NCBI GenBank assembly: GCA_963707905.1
Contig: CAVPSA010000048.1
Location: 434,001 to 498,000 of the forward strand
DNA from: DASXKD01 sp963707905
GTDB lineage: Bacteria > Actinomycetota > Actinomycetes > Streptosporangiales > Streptosporangiaceae
DNA length: 64,000 nucleotides
Direction: 5' to 3'
Below are positions 1 through 7,991 of this stretch, piece by piece. The translations under genes and the position numbers were made by a program. The number at the start of each line of letters is the position of its first letter. The first letter of the stretch is position 1. The notes below the pieces were generated by a model that ran no database searches, was not told where the DNA came from, and saw nothing but the letters and a program-made list of their open reading frames with translations.

Positions 1-71
1 TGCCTGCCACACGCCGATGCTACGTCCTGGAACACGTGAGGGCGTGTCGCGTGGTGCGTGTGTGCTGTTTC

Positions 72-99
72 CGAAGCCGAAGACATGCCTTCGGCTTCG
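72..99. terminator. Hairpin, probable terminator of the gene left of the window
   Basis: A perfect 11-bp inverted repeat, CGAAGCCGAAG and CTTCGGCTTCG, with a 6-nt loop. A G-rich rather than T-rich tract follows, so an intrinsic terminator is an inference. No gene is seen in positions 1-173. Confidence 0.4.
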
Positions 100-173
100 A
101 GGGGGCCTTCGTCTTCGGAGACACGCCCGGAATGGACGGGCAACTGTCTTAAGGCTCCCCTACCCTCCCAGGC

Positions 174-1166
174 ATGGGTGATAAGAGTGCGACCGCGACC
201 GCCGTTCCCCCGCCCGAGGCACCCGGTGCTGCTCGCCGGCCTTCGGCCGGCTTCGCCCACGCCCGCAGCGCTAGCCCGGGGGCCGAGCCCCCGGACCCCC
301 ACGTGACGGCGGAGCCCGGCGCAGCGGCGCCCGGCCCGTCGCTGTCCCCCTCCAGGGCCGGCGACTTTCTCACCTGCCCGCTGCTTTACCGGTACCGGGT
401 GATCGACCGGCTGCCCGAGCCGCCAAGCCCGGCCGCGGTGCGCGGCACGCTGGTGCACTCGGTTCTCGAGCGGCTCTTCGACGCAGCGGCGCCCGACCGG
501 ACACCGGACGCGGCACGGGCACTGGTGCAGCCGGAATGGTCCCGGCTGCAGGAAGCCGAACCGGATCTGGCCGGCCTGTTCGACGACGACGCTCAGCGCG
601 CCGCATGGCTGGACGAGGTCATGGGCATGCTGGACCGGTACTTCACCCTGGAGGACCCACGCCGGATCGAGCCGGCCCACCGGGAGCTGTGCGTGGAGGC
701 GGAGCTAGCCTCCGGCCTGCGACTGCGTGGCTACATCGACCGCCTCGACATCGCTCCCAGCGGGCAGATGCGGATCGTGGACTACAAGACCGGTGGCGCG
801 CCCCCGGAGGAGTTCGAGCAGCGGGCCCTGTTCCAGATGCGCTTCTACGCGCTGACGCTGTGGCGGGCCCAGGGCCAGGTGCCCAAGCTGCTCCAGCTGA
901 TGTACCTGGGCAACGGCGAGATCGTGCGGTACGAGCCGGACGAGGCGGACCTGCTTGCCACCGAGCGCAAGATCGAGGCGCTGTGGCTCGCGATCGAGCG
1001 GGCCAGGCTGAACCGGGACTGGCGCCCCCGGCCGGGGCGGATCTGTGACTGGTGTGCGCACCAGGCGATCTGCCCGGCGTTCGGCGGCACGCCACCGCCG
1101 GTCCCCGACGCCCCGGTCCGGCCCCAGGAAACCCCAGAACCCCGTGACGGCGACTCCCCCGTATAG
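174..1166 (+). CDS. RecB-like PD-(D/E)XK nuclease with Fe-S cysteines
   Basis: A 330-residue member of the RecB C-terminal / Cas4-like PD-(D/E)XK nuclease family, expected to cleave DNA in a repair context. After a Pro/Ala-rich N-terminus of about 55 residues comes the family motif LSPSRAGDFLTCPLLYRYR. The catalytic DYKTG is near residue 203. A C-terminal CDWC plus a further Cys (about residues 290-300) pairs with the early Cys of LTCP, the usual 4Fe-4S arrangement. The start is uncertain: the first 43 codons include a dispersed GC-rich repeat (275-304), and a GTG at 303 would leave that repeat outside the protein. The family call is firm; the biological role is not known. Confidence 0.85.
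   Translation: MGDKSATATAVPPPEAPGAARRPSAGFAHARSASPGAEPPDPHVTAEPGAAAPGPSLSPSRAGDFLTCPLLYRYRVIDRLPEPPSPAAVRGTLVHSVLERLFDAAAPDRTPDAARALVQPEWSRLQEAEPDLAGLFDDDAQRAAWLDEVMGMLDRYFTLEDPRRIEPAHRELCVEAELASGLRLRGYIDRLDIAPSGQMRIVDYKTGGAPPEEFEQRALFQMRFYALTLWRAQGQVPKLLQLMYLGNGEIVRYEPDEADLLATERKIEALWLAIERARLNRDWRPRPGRICDWCAHQAICPAFGGTPPPVPDAPVRPQETPEPRDGDSPV
275..304 (+). repeat. GC-rich dispersed palindromic repeat, copy 1
   Basis: A CCCGGGGG...CCCCCGG palindrome at the 5' end of the nuclease reading frame. The same 30 bp occur exactly, in the opposite orientation, at 32585-32614. It belongs to the family noted at 1899, 7931, 9838, 25960, 36128, 41600 and 43969. Confidence 0.75.
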
Positions 1167-1252
1167 CGCGCCTGCCGGGCCACCAGCAAACTCGCCGTCC
1201 GCCGGGCCCGTGCCCGCCGGGCCCGGCCCGCGGGACGGTAGGGTCTGCCAGC

Positions 1253-1855
1253 ATGACCGACGCACCGTTCCCGCAGGCCGGCTCGGCCGCCGTGCACATC
1301 CTGCACGAGGGCTATGCACGTGACGACCCGGCCGGGGACCGGGTGGGCTCCAGCGTCACGCTCATCCTGGACGCCGGGCGGGTGATCGTGGTCGACCCGG
1401 GCATGGTCGCCGACCGGGGCGAGCTGATCGCCGCGCTCGCCCGGCACGGCCCGGCTCCCGGCGACGTGACCGACCTGGTGTTCAGCCACCACCACCCCGA
1501 CCACACCGTCAACGCCGCGCTGTTTCCCGGCGCGCGGATCCACGACCACTGGGCCAGCTACGCCGGTGACCTGTGGATCGGCCGGGAACCCGGCGAGTTC
1601 GACCTCACGCCGTCGGTCCGGCTGGTGCCCGCGCCAGGCCACACGCCGGAGGACATCGCCACGCTGGCGGCCACGCCCGAGGGCGTCTACGCGTGCACCC
1701 ACGCCTGGTGGGGGCCGGACGGCCCGGCCGAGGACCCGCTGGCCACCGCTGCCCCGGCGCTGGCAGCCAGCCGGGAGCGGATCCTCGCCGCCGCGACCGT
1801 GATCATCCCCGGCCACGGCCCAGCCTTCCGCCCCGGCCCGGACACGCCGAGATAG
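1253..1855 (+). CDS. MBL-fold metallohydrolase
   Basis: A 200-residue metallo-beta-lactamase-fold hydrolase. It has the zinc motif HHHPDH near residues 79-84, a PGHT motif near 129 that supplies another ligand, and PGHGP near the C-terminus. Its short length and the pattern VDPGMVADRGEL resemble the MBLAC1-like/glyoxalase II-like branch, so a thioester or phosphoester substrate is possible but not shown. There is no signal peptide, so it is cytoplasmic. It stands alone, 86 bp after the nuclease gene on the same strand, and could be co-transcribed with it. Confidence 0.85.
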   Translation: MTDAPFPQAGSAAVHILHEGYARDDPAGDRVGSSVTLILDAGRVIVVDPGMVADRGELIAALARHGPAPGDVTDLVFSHHHPDHTVNAALFPGARIHDHWASYAGDLWIGREPGEFDLTPSVRLVPAPGHTPEDIATLAATPEGVYACTHAWWGPDGPAEDPLATAAPALAASRERILAAATVIIPGHGPAFRPGPDTPR

Positions 1856-1898
1856 CCGCCGGGTCTGGGGGCGGCTCGCCAGCCGGCAAGGCCCGAGG

Positions 1899-1962
1899 CC
1901 GCCGCGACGGAGTCGCGGGGCCTCCAGGCCATCGGGGGGTTCCAGGGGTCGCTCCCCCAGGC
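1899..1962. repeat. GC-rich dispersed repeat, copy 2
   Basis: The block CGGGGGGTTCCAGGGG followed by TCGCTCCCCCAGGCC matches the second half of the composite repeat at 43969-44043. It fills the gap between convergent genes and runs up to the stop codon of the ABC permease. Confidence 0.65.
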
Positions 1963-2697
1963 CTACACCGCGTCCCCCTTCAGCGAGAACGCGGACAGGG
2001 CGCGCACCGCGATGACGATCGTGACGACGGTCACGATGACCCCCATCACGACCGATGTGCCCAGGGACTGGGTCGCGTTCAGCGCCTTAGCCTGGTGCGC
2101 GAAGGCGTTCGCCACCCCCAGCGAGTACTGCCCCACGGAAAGCAGCCGGGCACCGCCGACGAAGTTGCCGACCAAGCCCTCCCAGACCACCACGTAGGCC
2201 AGCCCGTACGCGATGGCCCGCGTGGTCAGCACGGAAATCATGACGAAGACCGCGTTGTACATGACGCTGCCCGCCAGTGCCCCGACGAACAAGCCGACGG
2301 CCAGCTTGGTCAGGCCACCGGTGGCGATCAGCCCGGCCAGCAGTTCAGGCACGGCGACGAACGCCGCGGTCAGCACGACCGCTACCACGTACTTGCTCCA
2401 GATGACCACCGACCGGGGCACCGGCGTGGCGAGCAGGTGCACGATGCTTCCCTCGTCCACCTCCGCGCCGAGCACGCTGGTGCCGATGATCAGCGCGGTC
2501 AGCGGCAGCACCACGGTGAACCCGAAGATGCCGACAACCTCGCTGGGCCAGGCGGCGTCGTGCGGATGCGACAGCTTGATCAGCACGGTCACGAGCAGCA
2601 GGATCCCCGGCGGGATCGCGAACAGCAGGGCGCGCTTGCGGCCCATGGTCGCCCGCATGGTGATCGACGCGATCACCCGTGCCTGGTCACCGAACAT
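1963..2697 (-). CDS. ABC-2 type transporter permease
   Basis: A 244-residue membrane permease with about six hydrophobic segments (for example AVVLTAAFVAVPELLAGLIA). It forms the channel of an ABC-2 exporter with the ATPase gene ending at 2761. It is the last gene of a four-gene minus-strand operon (ATPase, permease, ATPase, permease) running from 5643 to 1963, with a 63-bp gap to the preceding gene. The substrate is not evident; drug, lipid or peptide export is typical of the class. Its start ATG follows a weak AGAAG sequence. Confidence 0.85.
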   Translation of the reverse strand: MFGDQARVIASITMRATMGRKRALLFAIPPGILLLVTVLIKLSHPHDAAWPSEVVGIFGFTVVLPLTALIIGTSVLGAEVDEGSIVHLLATPVPRSVVIWSKYVVAVVLTAAFVAVPELLAGLIATGGLTKLAVGLFVGALAGSVMYNAVFVMISVLTTRAIAYGLAYVVVWEGLVGNFVGGARLLSVGQYSLGVANAFAHQAKALNATQSLGTSVVMGVIVTVVTIVIAVRALSAFSLKGDAV

Positions 2698-2760
2698 CTT
2701 CTGGCTGCTTTCTCCCGGCGCTGCCGGGTGTCAGCGGGCCCGCGGACCCGGCGTTGCGGT

Positions 2761-3690
2761 TCACCGGGCCTTCGGCCCATCGGTGTCGATCAGGTAGTCG
2801 AAGACGCTTTCCAGGGACTCGTCCTCGGGCAGCAGTTCGCGCAGCCTGATGCCCTGGTTCCTGGTCAGCGCCGCGATCTCGCGGGAGAACGTGCCGTAGT
2901 CATTCGCCCGCACCGACAGGCCGTGGTCGGTGACCTCCACCCCGGTCACCGCCGGGCGGCCGATCAGCGCGGCACCGAGCCCGCGGTCGTCGGAGGTGCG
3001 CACCAGGAACACGTGCGGCCTGCTGGTCATCAGCCGCCGGATGGCGCGGAAGTCGCCGGAGGCGGCGAGCCGGCCGGCGACCATCACCTGGATGGTGCCG
3101 GAGACCCGTTCCACCTCTTCAAGGATGTGTGAGCTGAACAGGATCGTCCGGCCCTGCTCGCCCAGGCCGTGCAGCAGGTCCATCATGTGCAGCCGCTGCC
3201 GCGGGTCCATGCCGTTGAACGGCTCGTCGAGCAGCAGTACCTCCGGGTCGTGCACCAGCGAACCGGCCACGCGGATCCGCTGCCGCATGCCCTTGGAGTA
3301 GGTGGAGATCTTCCGGTCCTGAGCACCGGTCATCTCCACCATCTCGATGGCCCGCCGGGCGGCCGCGCCGGGGTCGGGCAGCTTGTGCAGCCGCGCGCTG
3401 GCGGTGACGAACTCGGCCCCGGTGAGGAACGCGTACACCGAGTCACGCTCGGGCACCAGCCCGAGCGTCCGGTAGATGCCCGGGTTCCGCCAGCTCGGGG
3501 TTCCGCCGACGGTGAGTTCGCCACGGGAGGGCGCGAGGAACCCGGCAACCATGTGCATCAGGGTGGACTTGCCCGCGCCGTTCGGGCCGAGCAGGCCGGT
3601 CACCCCCGGCCCGATGGTCACCGTGATGTCGTTGATCGCAACCACGTTGCCGTACCACCGGGAGACGTTGCGCAGTTCTATCGCGGTCAC
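2761..3690 (-). CDS. ABC transporter ATP-binding protein
   Basis: A 309-residue ABC ATPase powering the adjoining permease. It shows Walker A GPNGAGKST, a degenerate signature YSKGMRQRI, Walker B LLLDEPFNGMD and a switch His (SSHILEE). The C-terminal third is the extra domain common in CcmA/NatA-type ATPases. I place the start at the GTG at 3690, giving VTAIELRNVSRWYG and a 4-bp GTGA overlap with the upstream permease. The open frame continues upstream to 4215, but that part has no family character. Confidence 0.9.
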   Translation of the reverse strand: MTAIELRNVSRWYGNVVAINDITVTIGPGVTGLLGPNGAGKSTLMHMVAGFLAPSRGELTVGGTPSWRNPGIYRTLGLVPERDSVYAFLTGAEFVTASARLHKLPDPGAAARRAIEMVEMTGAQDRKISTYSKGMRQRIRVAGSLVHDPEVLLLDEPFNGMDPRQRLHMMDLLHGLGEQGRTILFSSHILEEVERVSGTIQVMVAGRLAASGDFRAIRRLMTSRPHVFLVRTSDDRGLGAALIGRPAVTGVEVTDHGLSVRANDYGTFSREIAALTRNQGIRLRELLPEDESLESVFDYLIDTDGPKAR

Positions 3691-4667
3691 GACGCACCGA
3701 CCTTCCGGTACCGGGCGGCCAGGCCGCCCAGGCTGATCGCGAGCAACAGCACGAACATCAGGCCATACGCCACGCCCGCACTGCCGGGATTCGGAATGGG
3801 GCCCGGATTCGTGCCACCCAGCCACTGCCGGACCCCATCGACAACGGTGAACGGGCTTATCAGGCCGGGCAGCCGGGCGCTGAGCGGGAAGCTCGCCGCC
3901 ACCAGCGCGTGGCCTGGTCCGGGCACGGGTCCGGGCGGGGGCTGGGCGCCGTGAGAGGCGACGTTGACCAGGATCCTGGCCAGTATCCAGGTCAGGAAGA
4001 AGTAGATCGCGATGATGCCGGTCGCGTATGCCCGGCGGCCGGTGAGCGAGGCGAGTAGCAGCCCGATCGCGGCAAGCAGCACCGCCATCAGCGCCGCGAC
4101 GCCCAGGCCGGGGATCAGCGCCTTGGTCTGGCCCCATACCGCGCTGCCGCCGCCGACCGAGACGATCGTGCCCAGGTACAGGATGATCAGCGGGATCTCG
4201 ACAAGGAGCAAGCAAGCGGCGGTGAACGCGAGGTATTTGGCAAGCGGATAGTCAAGGCGCCGCAGCGGCCGGGAGTAGTACAACGGCAGGACGTGACTGC
4301 GCAGGTCGCGGGACACCAGCTCGGGCGCCTGCGCCGCCACGAAGATCAGCATCACCAGGGTGCGCAGCGCGTAGGTGTAGGTGTCGTAGTCGACGATCCG
4401 CGCGTGATTGGAAGAGGTGGCCACCGCGACCGCGTTCGCGATCGCCGGCAGGCACATCAGCCCGAACGCGAGGATCGGCACGACCTTGGCCTTGACGCCA
4501 CGGCCGATCCCGAACGCCGACCGCAGGCTGTGCCAGTACAGCGCCCGGATGATCGCGGCCCGGCCCAGGCGCGGCCCGTCGTAGTGCCGGTAGCCGAGAT
4601 CGTGGATGACCCCCGCACCGGCTGCCGGCGCTGTGGCGGCCGCTGCCGCGCCGTTGTCAGTCGTCAC
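3687..4667 (-). CDS. ABC-2 type transporter permease
   Basis: A 326-residue polytopic protein. A cytoplasmic N-terminus holds HDLGYRHYDGPRLG, a motif common in actinobacterial ABC-2 permeases, followed by about six membrane segments. It overlaps the upstream ATPase gene by 11 bp and the downstream one by 4 bp, so the three are translationally coupled. It is the likely partner of the ATPase starting at 5643. The transported substrate is unknown. Confidence 0.88.
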   Translation of the reverse strand: MTTDNGAAAAATAPAAGAGVIHDLGYRHYDGPRLGRAAIIRALYWHSLRSAFGIGRGVKAKVVPILAFGLMCLPAIANAVAVATSSNHARIVDYDTYTYALRTLVMLIFVAAQAPELVSRDLRSHVLPLYYSRPLRRLDYPLAKYLAFTAACLLLVEIPLIILYLGTIVSVGGGSAVWGQTKALIPGLGVAALMAVLLAAIGLLLASLTGRRAYATGIIAIYFFLTWILARILVNVASHGAQPPPGPVPGPGHALVAASFPLSARLPGLISPFTVVDGVRQWLGGTNPGPIPNPGSAGVAYGLMFVLLLAISLGGLAARYRKVGAS

Positions 4668-5643
4668 CGCGGTCCTCCTCGTCCCCGTTGTCCCGGAACA
4701 GCTCCTCGACCCGGCGCCGCTGCTGCTCCAGCCGGTTCAGTGGCAGGCCGAGATCCGCGACGGCATCCCTGACCGTGTCGTGGGTCTGTTCGCCGTCGAT
4801 CCGGACCAGCAGCCCGCGCCCCCCGGAGCGCTTCGGCTGCATGCCGCGGGCGGCCAGTTCCGCCGCCAGCTCGGCGGCGCCCTCGTCGACCTCGATCAGC
4901 AGCACCTGGCTCACCTGGGTGAAGGTGGTCATCGTGTCGGAGCGCAGCAGCTTGCCTCCGTCGATGACGACAAGCTGGTCGCAGATCTGCTCGATCTCCC
5001 CAAGCAGGTGCGAGGAGACCACGATCGAAATGCCGAACTCCGCCCCGATCCTGCTGATCAGGTCGAGCATCGAGCGCCGCCCGGCGGGGTCCAGGCCGAT
5101 GGTCGGCTCGTCGAGCAGCAGCAGCCGCGGGTCGCCGACGAGCGCCTGGGCCAGCTTTACCCGCTGCTTCATGCCGGTGGAGTAGGTGCCGATCTGCCGG
5201 TACCGCTCCTCATACATGCCGACGTGGCGCAGCGACTCGGCGGCGCGCTCCTTGGCCGCGGTCGCCGGCAGCCCGGACATCCGCCCCAGGTGGGTGACCA
5301 ACTCGGTGCCGGTGACGTCCGGGGGCAGGCAGTCGTGCTCGGGCATGTACCCGGTCAGCGTCCGGATCCGCTCGCCGCTGGCGGCCGCGTCGTGGCCGAG
5401 CACGACCGCCCGGCCGCTGGTCGGGGGCAGCAGGCCGAGCAGGATCTTGATGAGCGTGGACTTGCCGGCCCCGTTCGCGCCGACCAGCCCGGTGATGCCG
5501 GCCGCGAACGCGACCGTGAGGCCGTCCAGCGCGGTCACCTCGCTGGTGTAGCGCTTGGTCAGCGCCTCCGTCTGGATGACGGCCGCCGCTGTGCCCGCGT
5601 CGCCGGGGCCCGGCCCGGCGCGCAACTGCGGTGGTGCGGTCAC
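4657..5643 (-). CDS. ABC transporter ATP-binding protein
   Basis: A 328-residue ABC ATPase, the first gene of the exporter operon. It has Walker A GANGAGKST, signature YSTGMKQRV, Walker B LLLDEPTIGLD and the switch region SSHLLGEIEQ. It starts at GTG 5643 with an AAGGA sequence upstream. The histidine kinase/regulator pair at 5867-7932 is transcribed divergently from the same 223-bp gap. In actinobacteria this arrangement commonly means the two-component system controls the exporter; here that is an inference from position. Confidence 0.9.
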   Translation of the reverse strand: MTAPPQLRAGPGPGDAGTAAAVIQTEALTKRYTSEVTALDGLTVAFAAGITGLVGANGAGKSTLIKILLGLLPPTSGRAVVLGHDAAASGERIRTLTGYMPEHDCLPPDVTGTELVTHLGRMSGLPATAAKERAAESLRHVGMYEERYRQIGTYSTGMKQRVKLAQALVGDPRLLLLDEPTIGLDPAGRRSMLDLISRIGAEFGISIVVSSHLLGEIEQICDQLVVIDGGKLLRSDTMTTFTQVSQVLLIEVDEGAAELAAELAARGMQPKRSGGRGLLVRIDGEQTHDTVRDAVADLGLPLNRLEQQRRRVEELFRDNGDEEDRGDD

Positions 5644-5866
5644 GGTGATCCTTGCCTCGCCTTCGTCAGGCAGTCAGGGGAGATGGCCGTCACACCCGTG
5701 GCGGCGATCCCAGCCTCCCGGCCACGGCGCCCCGCGTCGTCATCCTCAGGTCTGCTTTTCGCGTCACCCGTAAGGTGCGGGGGCCCCATCCGGCCGCCGG
5801 TATCCGCCCGGCAGCCTACGCCCACAGCATGACGCGCCGGGGCGGGCCAGGCGTTACCGTGAAGGG

Positions 5867-7222
5867 GTGAGCGCGGAGCCGGGCCGCCCACCGCTGAGTA
5901 TGCGGTTCAAGGAGCGCGCCTGGACCAGGGTGGACTGGGCGCTGGCCGTGGTGTGCGCGATGCTCGTCTACGCGATCATGTCCCGGGGCGCCCGCTACCA
6001 CACGATCTACGTGTTTCCGCTGACCCCGTGGCTTGCGGGCAGCTGGACCCAGCCGCTGCTGGCCGTCCTCGTGGCGGTTCCCGTCGGGCTGCGCCGCCGC
6101 GATCCCATGGGCGCGCTCCTGCTGGCGCTGGTCGGCTGCTCGCTGATCGTCGCGGTGGGCGGGCAGATCAACCGCGGCCCGTTCCTGCCCCTGGCGCTCG
6201 CGCTCTACATGGTGGCGGCCACCCGCACCCGGACGGTCGCGGCCGCCTCGCTCGCCGCCTGCCTGGCCCTGCTCGTCATCCAGGGGTTCATCCTGAGCAT
6301 GAGCGGCAACGGCTCGGGCCCGGCCACCGGCGTGGCGCTGATCCTGATCATCGCCTGGATGATCGGCATCAGCGCGCAGCAGCGGCGCGCCTACACCGCA
6401 CGGATGCGCGAGCAGGTGGCCACGACCGCGGTGACCGAGGAACGGCTCCGGATCGCCAGGGAACTGCACGACGTGGTGGCGCACAGCATGACGGTGGTCG
6501 CGGTGCAGGCCGGCTTCGGTGAGTACGTCTTCGACAACGACCCGGCCCAGGCACGTACCGCCCTTGGCAACATCCAGCACGTCACCAGGGAAGCGCTCAG
6601 CGACATGCAGCGGCTGCTCGGTGTGCTCCGCCAGGACGGCACCGGCCAGGCCGGCACCGGCCAGGCCGGTGCCGCCGCGCCCGGCGCCCAGCCGGGCGAG
6701 GCGCGGGCGGCCGGCCCGGCACGGCAGCTCCAGCTCGCGCCCGCCCCGGGCCTGGCCGACCTGGAGCGGCTGGTGTCCACCACCGCTGGAGCGGGCGTCC
6801 GGGTGGCCCTGACCAGGACCGGGGACCACAGGGACATCCCGGCCGCCATCGACCAGTCGGCGTTCCGGATCGTGCAGGAGTCGCTGACCAACGTGGTGAG
6901 GCACTCCGGCGCCAGCACCTGCCAGGTCATCATCGGCTACGAGCGGAATGGCCTGACCGTCGAGATCACCGATCCCGGCGGCGGGGCAGCTGGGACCGCC
7001 GCCCGGGAGCCGCATGCCGCCCGCGCGGACGGCACCGGGCACGGCATTCTCGGCATGCGCGAGCGGGTGAGCCTGTGCGGCGGCGAGTTCACCGCCGGGC
7101 CGCGGCCAGGCCAGGGGTTCGAGGTGATAGCTCACTTCCCGCTCACCGCGCCGCCCCGCGCACGGCACGTGCCCCCCGTGCACTCGGCCACCGTGCGGGT
7201 GGTTCCCGGGCAGGCACGGTGA
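5867..7222 (+). CDS. Sensor histidine kinase, NarL/DesK type
   Basis: A 451-residue membrane kinase. About five N-terminal membrane segments are followed by the HisKA_3 dimerisation motif ARELHDVVAHSMTVVAVQ with the phosphoacceptor His at about residue 201, then a HATPase domain (IVQESLTNVVRHS and GHGILGMRER). A short linker repeat, GTGQAGTGQAG, lies between the two. It starts at GTG 5867 behind GAAGGGG. Its stop overlaps the start of the response regulator by 4 bp (GTGA). The stimulus is unknown. Confidence 0.92.
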   Translation: MSAEPGRPPLSMRFKERAWTRVDWALAVVCAMLVYAIMSRGARYHTIYVFPLTPWLAGSWTQPLLAVLVAVPVGLRRRDPMGALLLALVGCSLIVAVGGQINRGPFLPLALALYMVAATRTRTVAAASLAACLALLVIQGFILSMSGNGSGPATGVALILIIAWMIGISAQQRRAYTARMREQVATTAVTEERLRIARELHDVVAHSMTVVAVQAGFGEYVFDNDPAQARTALGNIQHVTREALSDMQRLLGVLRQDGTGQAGTGQAGAAAPGAQPGEARAAGPARQLQLAPAPGLADLERLVSTTAGAGVRVALTRTGDHRDIPAAIDQSAFRIVQESLTNVVRHSGASTCQVIIGYERNGLTVEITDPGGGAAGTAAREPHAARADGTGHGILGMRERVSLCGGEFTAGPRPGQGFEVIAHFPLTAPPRARHVPPVHSATVRVVPGQAR

Positions 7223-7932
7223 GCCTGCGCGTCGTCGTCGCCGACGACCAGGCCCTGGTCCGGGCCGGGTTCTGCGGCATCGTGGCGGCCACGCCCGGCC
7301 TCGAGGTGGTGGGCGAGGCAGGCACCGGCGCGGATGCGGTCGAGGTGACCCGGCGGACCAGGCCCGACGTGGTGCTCATGGACGTGCGAATGCCGGACCT
7401 TGACGGCATCGAGGCGACCAGGCAGATCACCGGCTCACCCGGCCTGGGCTCGCACGTGCTCATCCTGACCACGTTCGACCTGGACGAATACGTGTACTCG
7501 GCGCTGCACGCGGGCGCCAGTGGTTTCCTGCTCAAGAGCACCGAGCCCGCCGAGCTGGTCAACGCGATCCGGGTCGTCGCGGCCGGCGACGCCCTGCTCG
7601 CGCCGAGCGTCACCCGGCGGCTGGTGGAGGAGTTCACCCGCCGCCCGGCGCCGGTCCCCCGGGCGGCCGCCCCGGAGCCCCAGCCCGCCGCCCGGGTGCC
7701 CGCGGTCAGCCTGGACGCGATCACCGGGCGCGAGCGCGAGGTACTCGCGCTGATCGCCACCGGCCTGTCCAACTCGGAGATCGCTGCCCAGCTGTCCATC
7801 AGCGAGGCCACCGCCAAGACCCACGTCGGGCACCTGCTGGCCAAACTGAGCGCCCGCGACCGGGTGCAGTTGGTCATCCTCGCCTTCCAGGCCGGCCTGG
7901 GCCCTGCTGGCCCGGGGCCGAGCCGCCCCTAG
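7219..7932 (+). CDS. NarL/LuxR-type response regulator
   Basis: A 237-residue regulator. The receiver domain starts VVVADDQALVRAG and has the phosphoacceptor Asp55 in VVLMDVRMP. The LuxR helix-turn-helix is at about residues 170-230 (GREREVLALIATGLSNSEIA, then KTHVGHLLAKL). The GTG at 7219 gives a GTGA overlap with the kinase, which decides the start. It likely activates the divergent exporter operon. It serves as an internal control for the regulator at 12315, which has a 60-residue insertion where this protein has only SPGLGS. Confidence 0.93.
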   Translation: MSLRVVVADDQALVRAGFCGIVAATPGLEVVGEAGTGADAVEVTRRTRPDVVLMDVRMPDLDGIEATRQITGSPGLGSHVLILTTFDLDEYVYSALHAGASGFLLKSTEPAELVNAIRVVAAGDALLAPSVTRRLVEEFTRRPAPVPRAAAPEPQPAARVPAVSLDAITGREREVLALIATGLSNSEIAAQLSISEATAKTHVGHLLAKLSARDRVQLVILAFQAGLGPAGPGPSRP

Positions 7933-7991
7933 AACCCCCCGCTGGCTCAAGGCCCCGTTCGTCACGGGGCCTTGGCCCTGTCGGCTAGCGG
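7931..7991. repeat. Composite dispersed repeat with perfect hairpin (likely terminator)
   Basis: CAAGGCCCCGT (7948-7958), a 5-nt loop and ACGGGGCCTTG (7964-7974) make an 11-bp perfect stem between two convergent genes, so it probably ends both transcripts. With the preceding GAACCCCCCGCTGGCT it matches the reverse complement of the repeat at 43969-44043 almost exactly, apart from a 4-nt shorter loop. Confidence 0.75.
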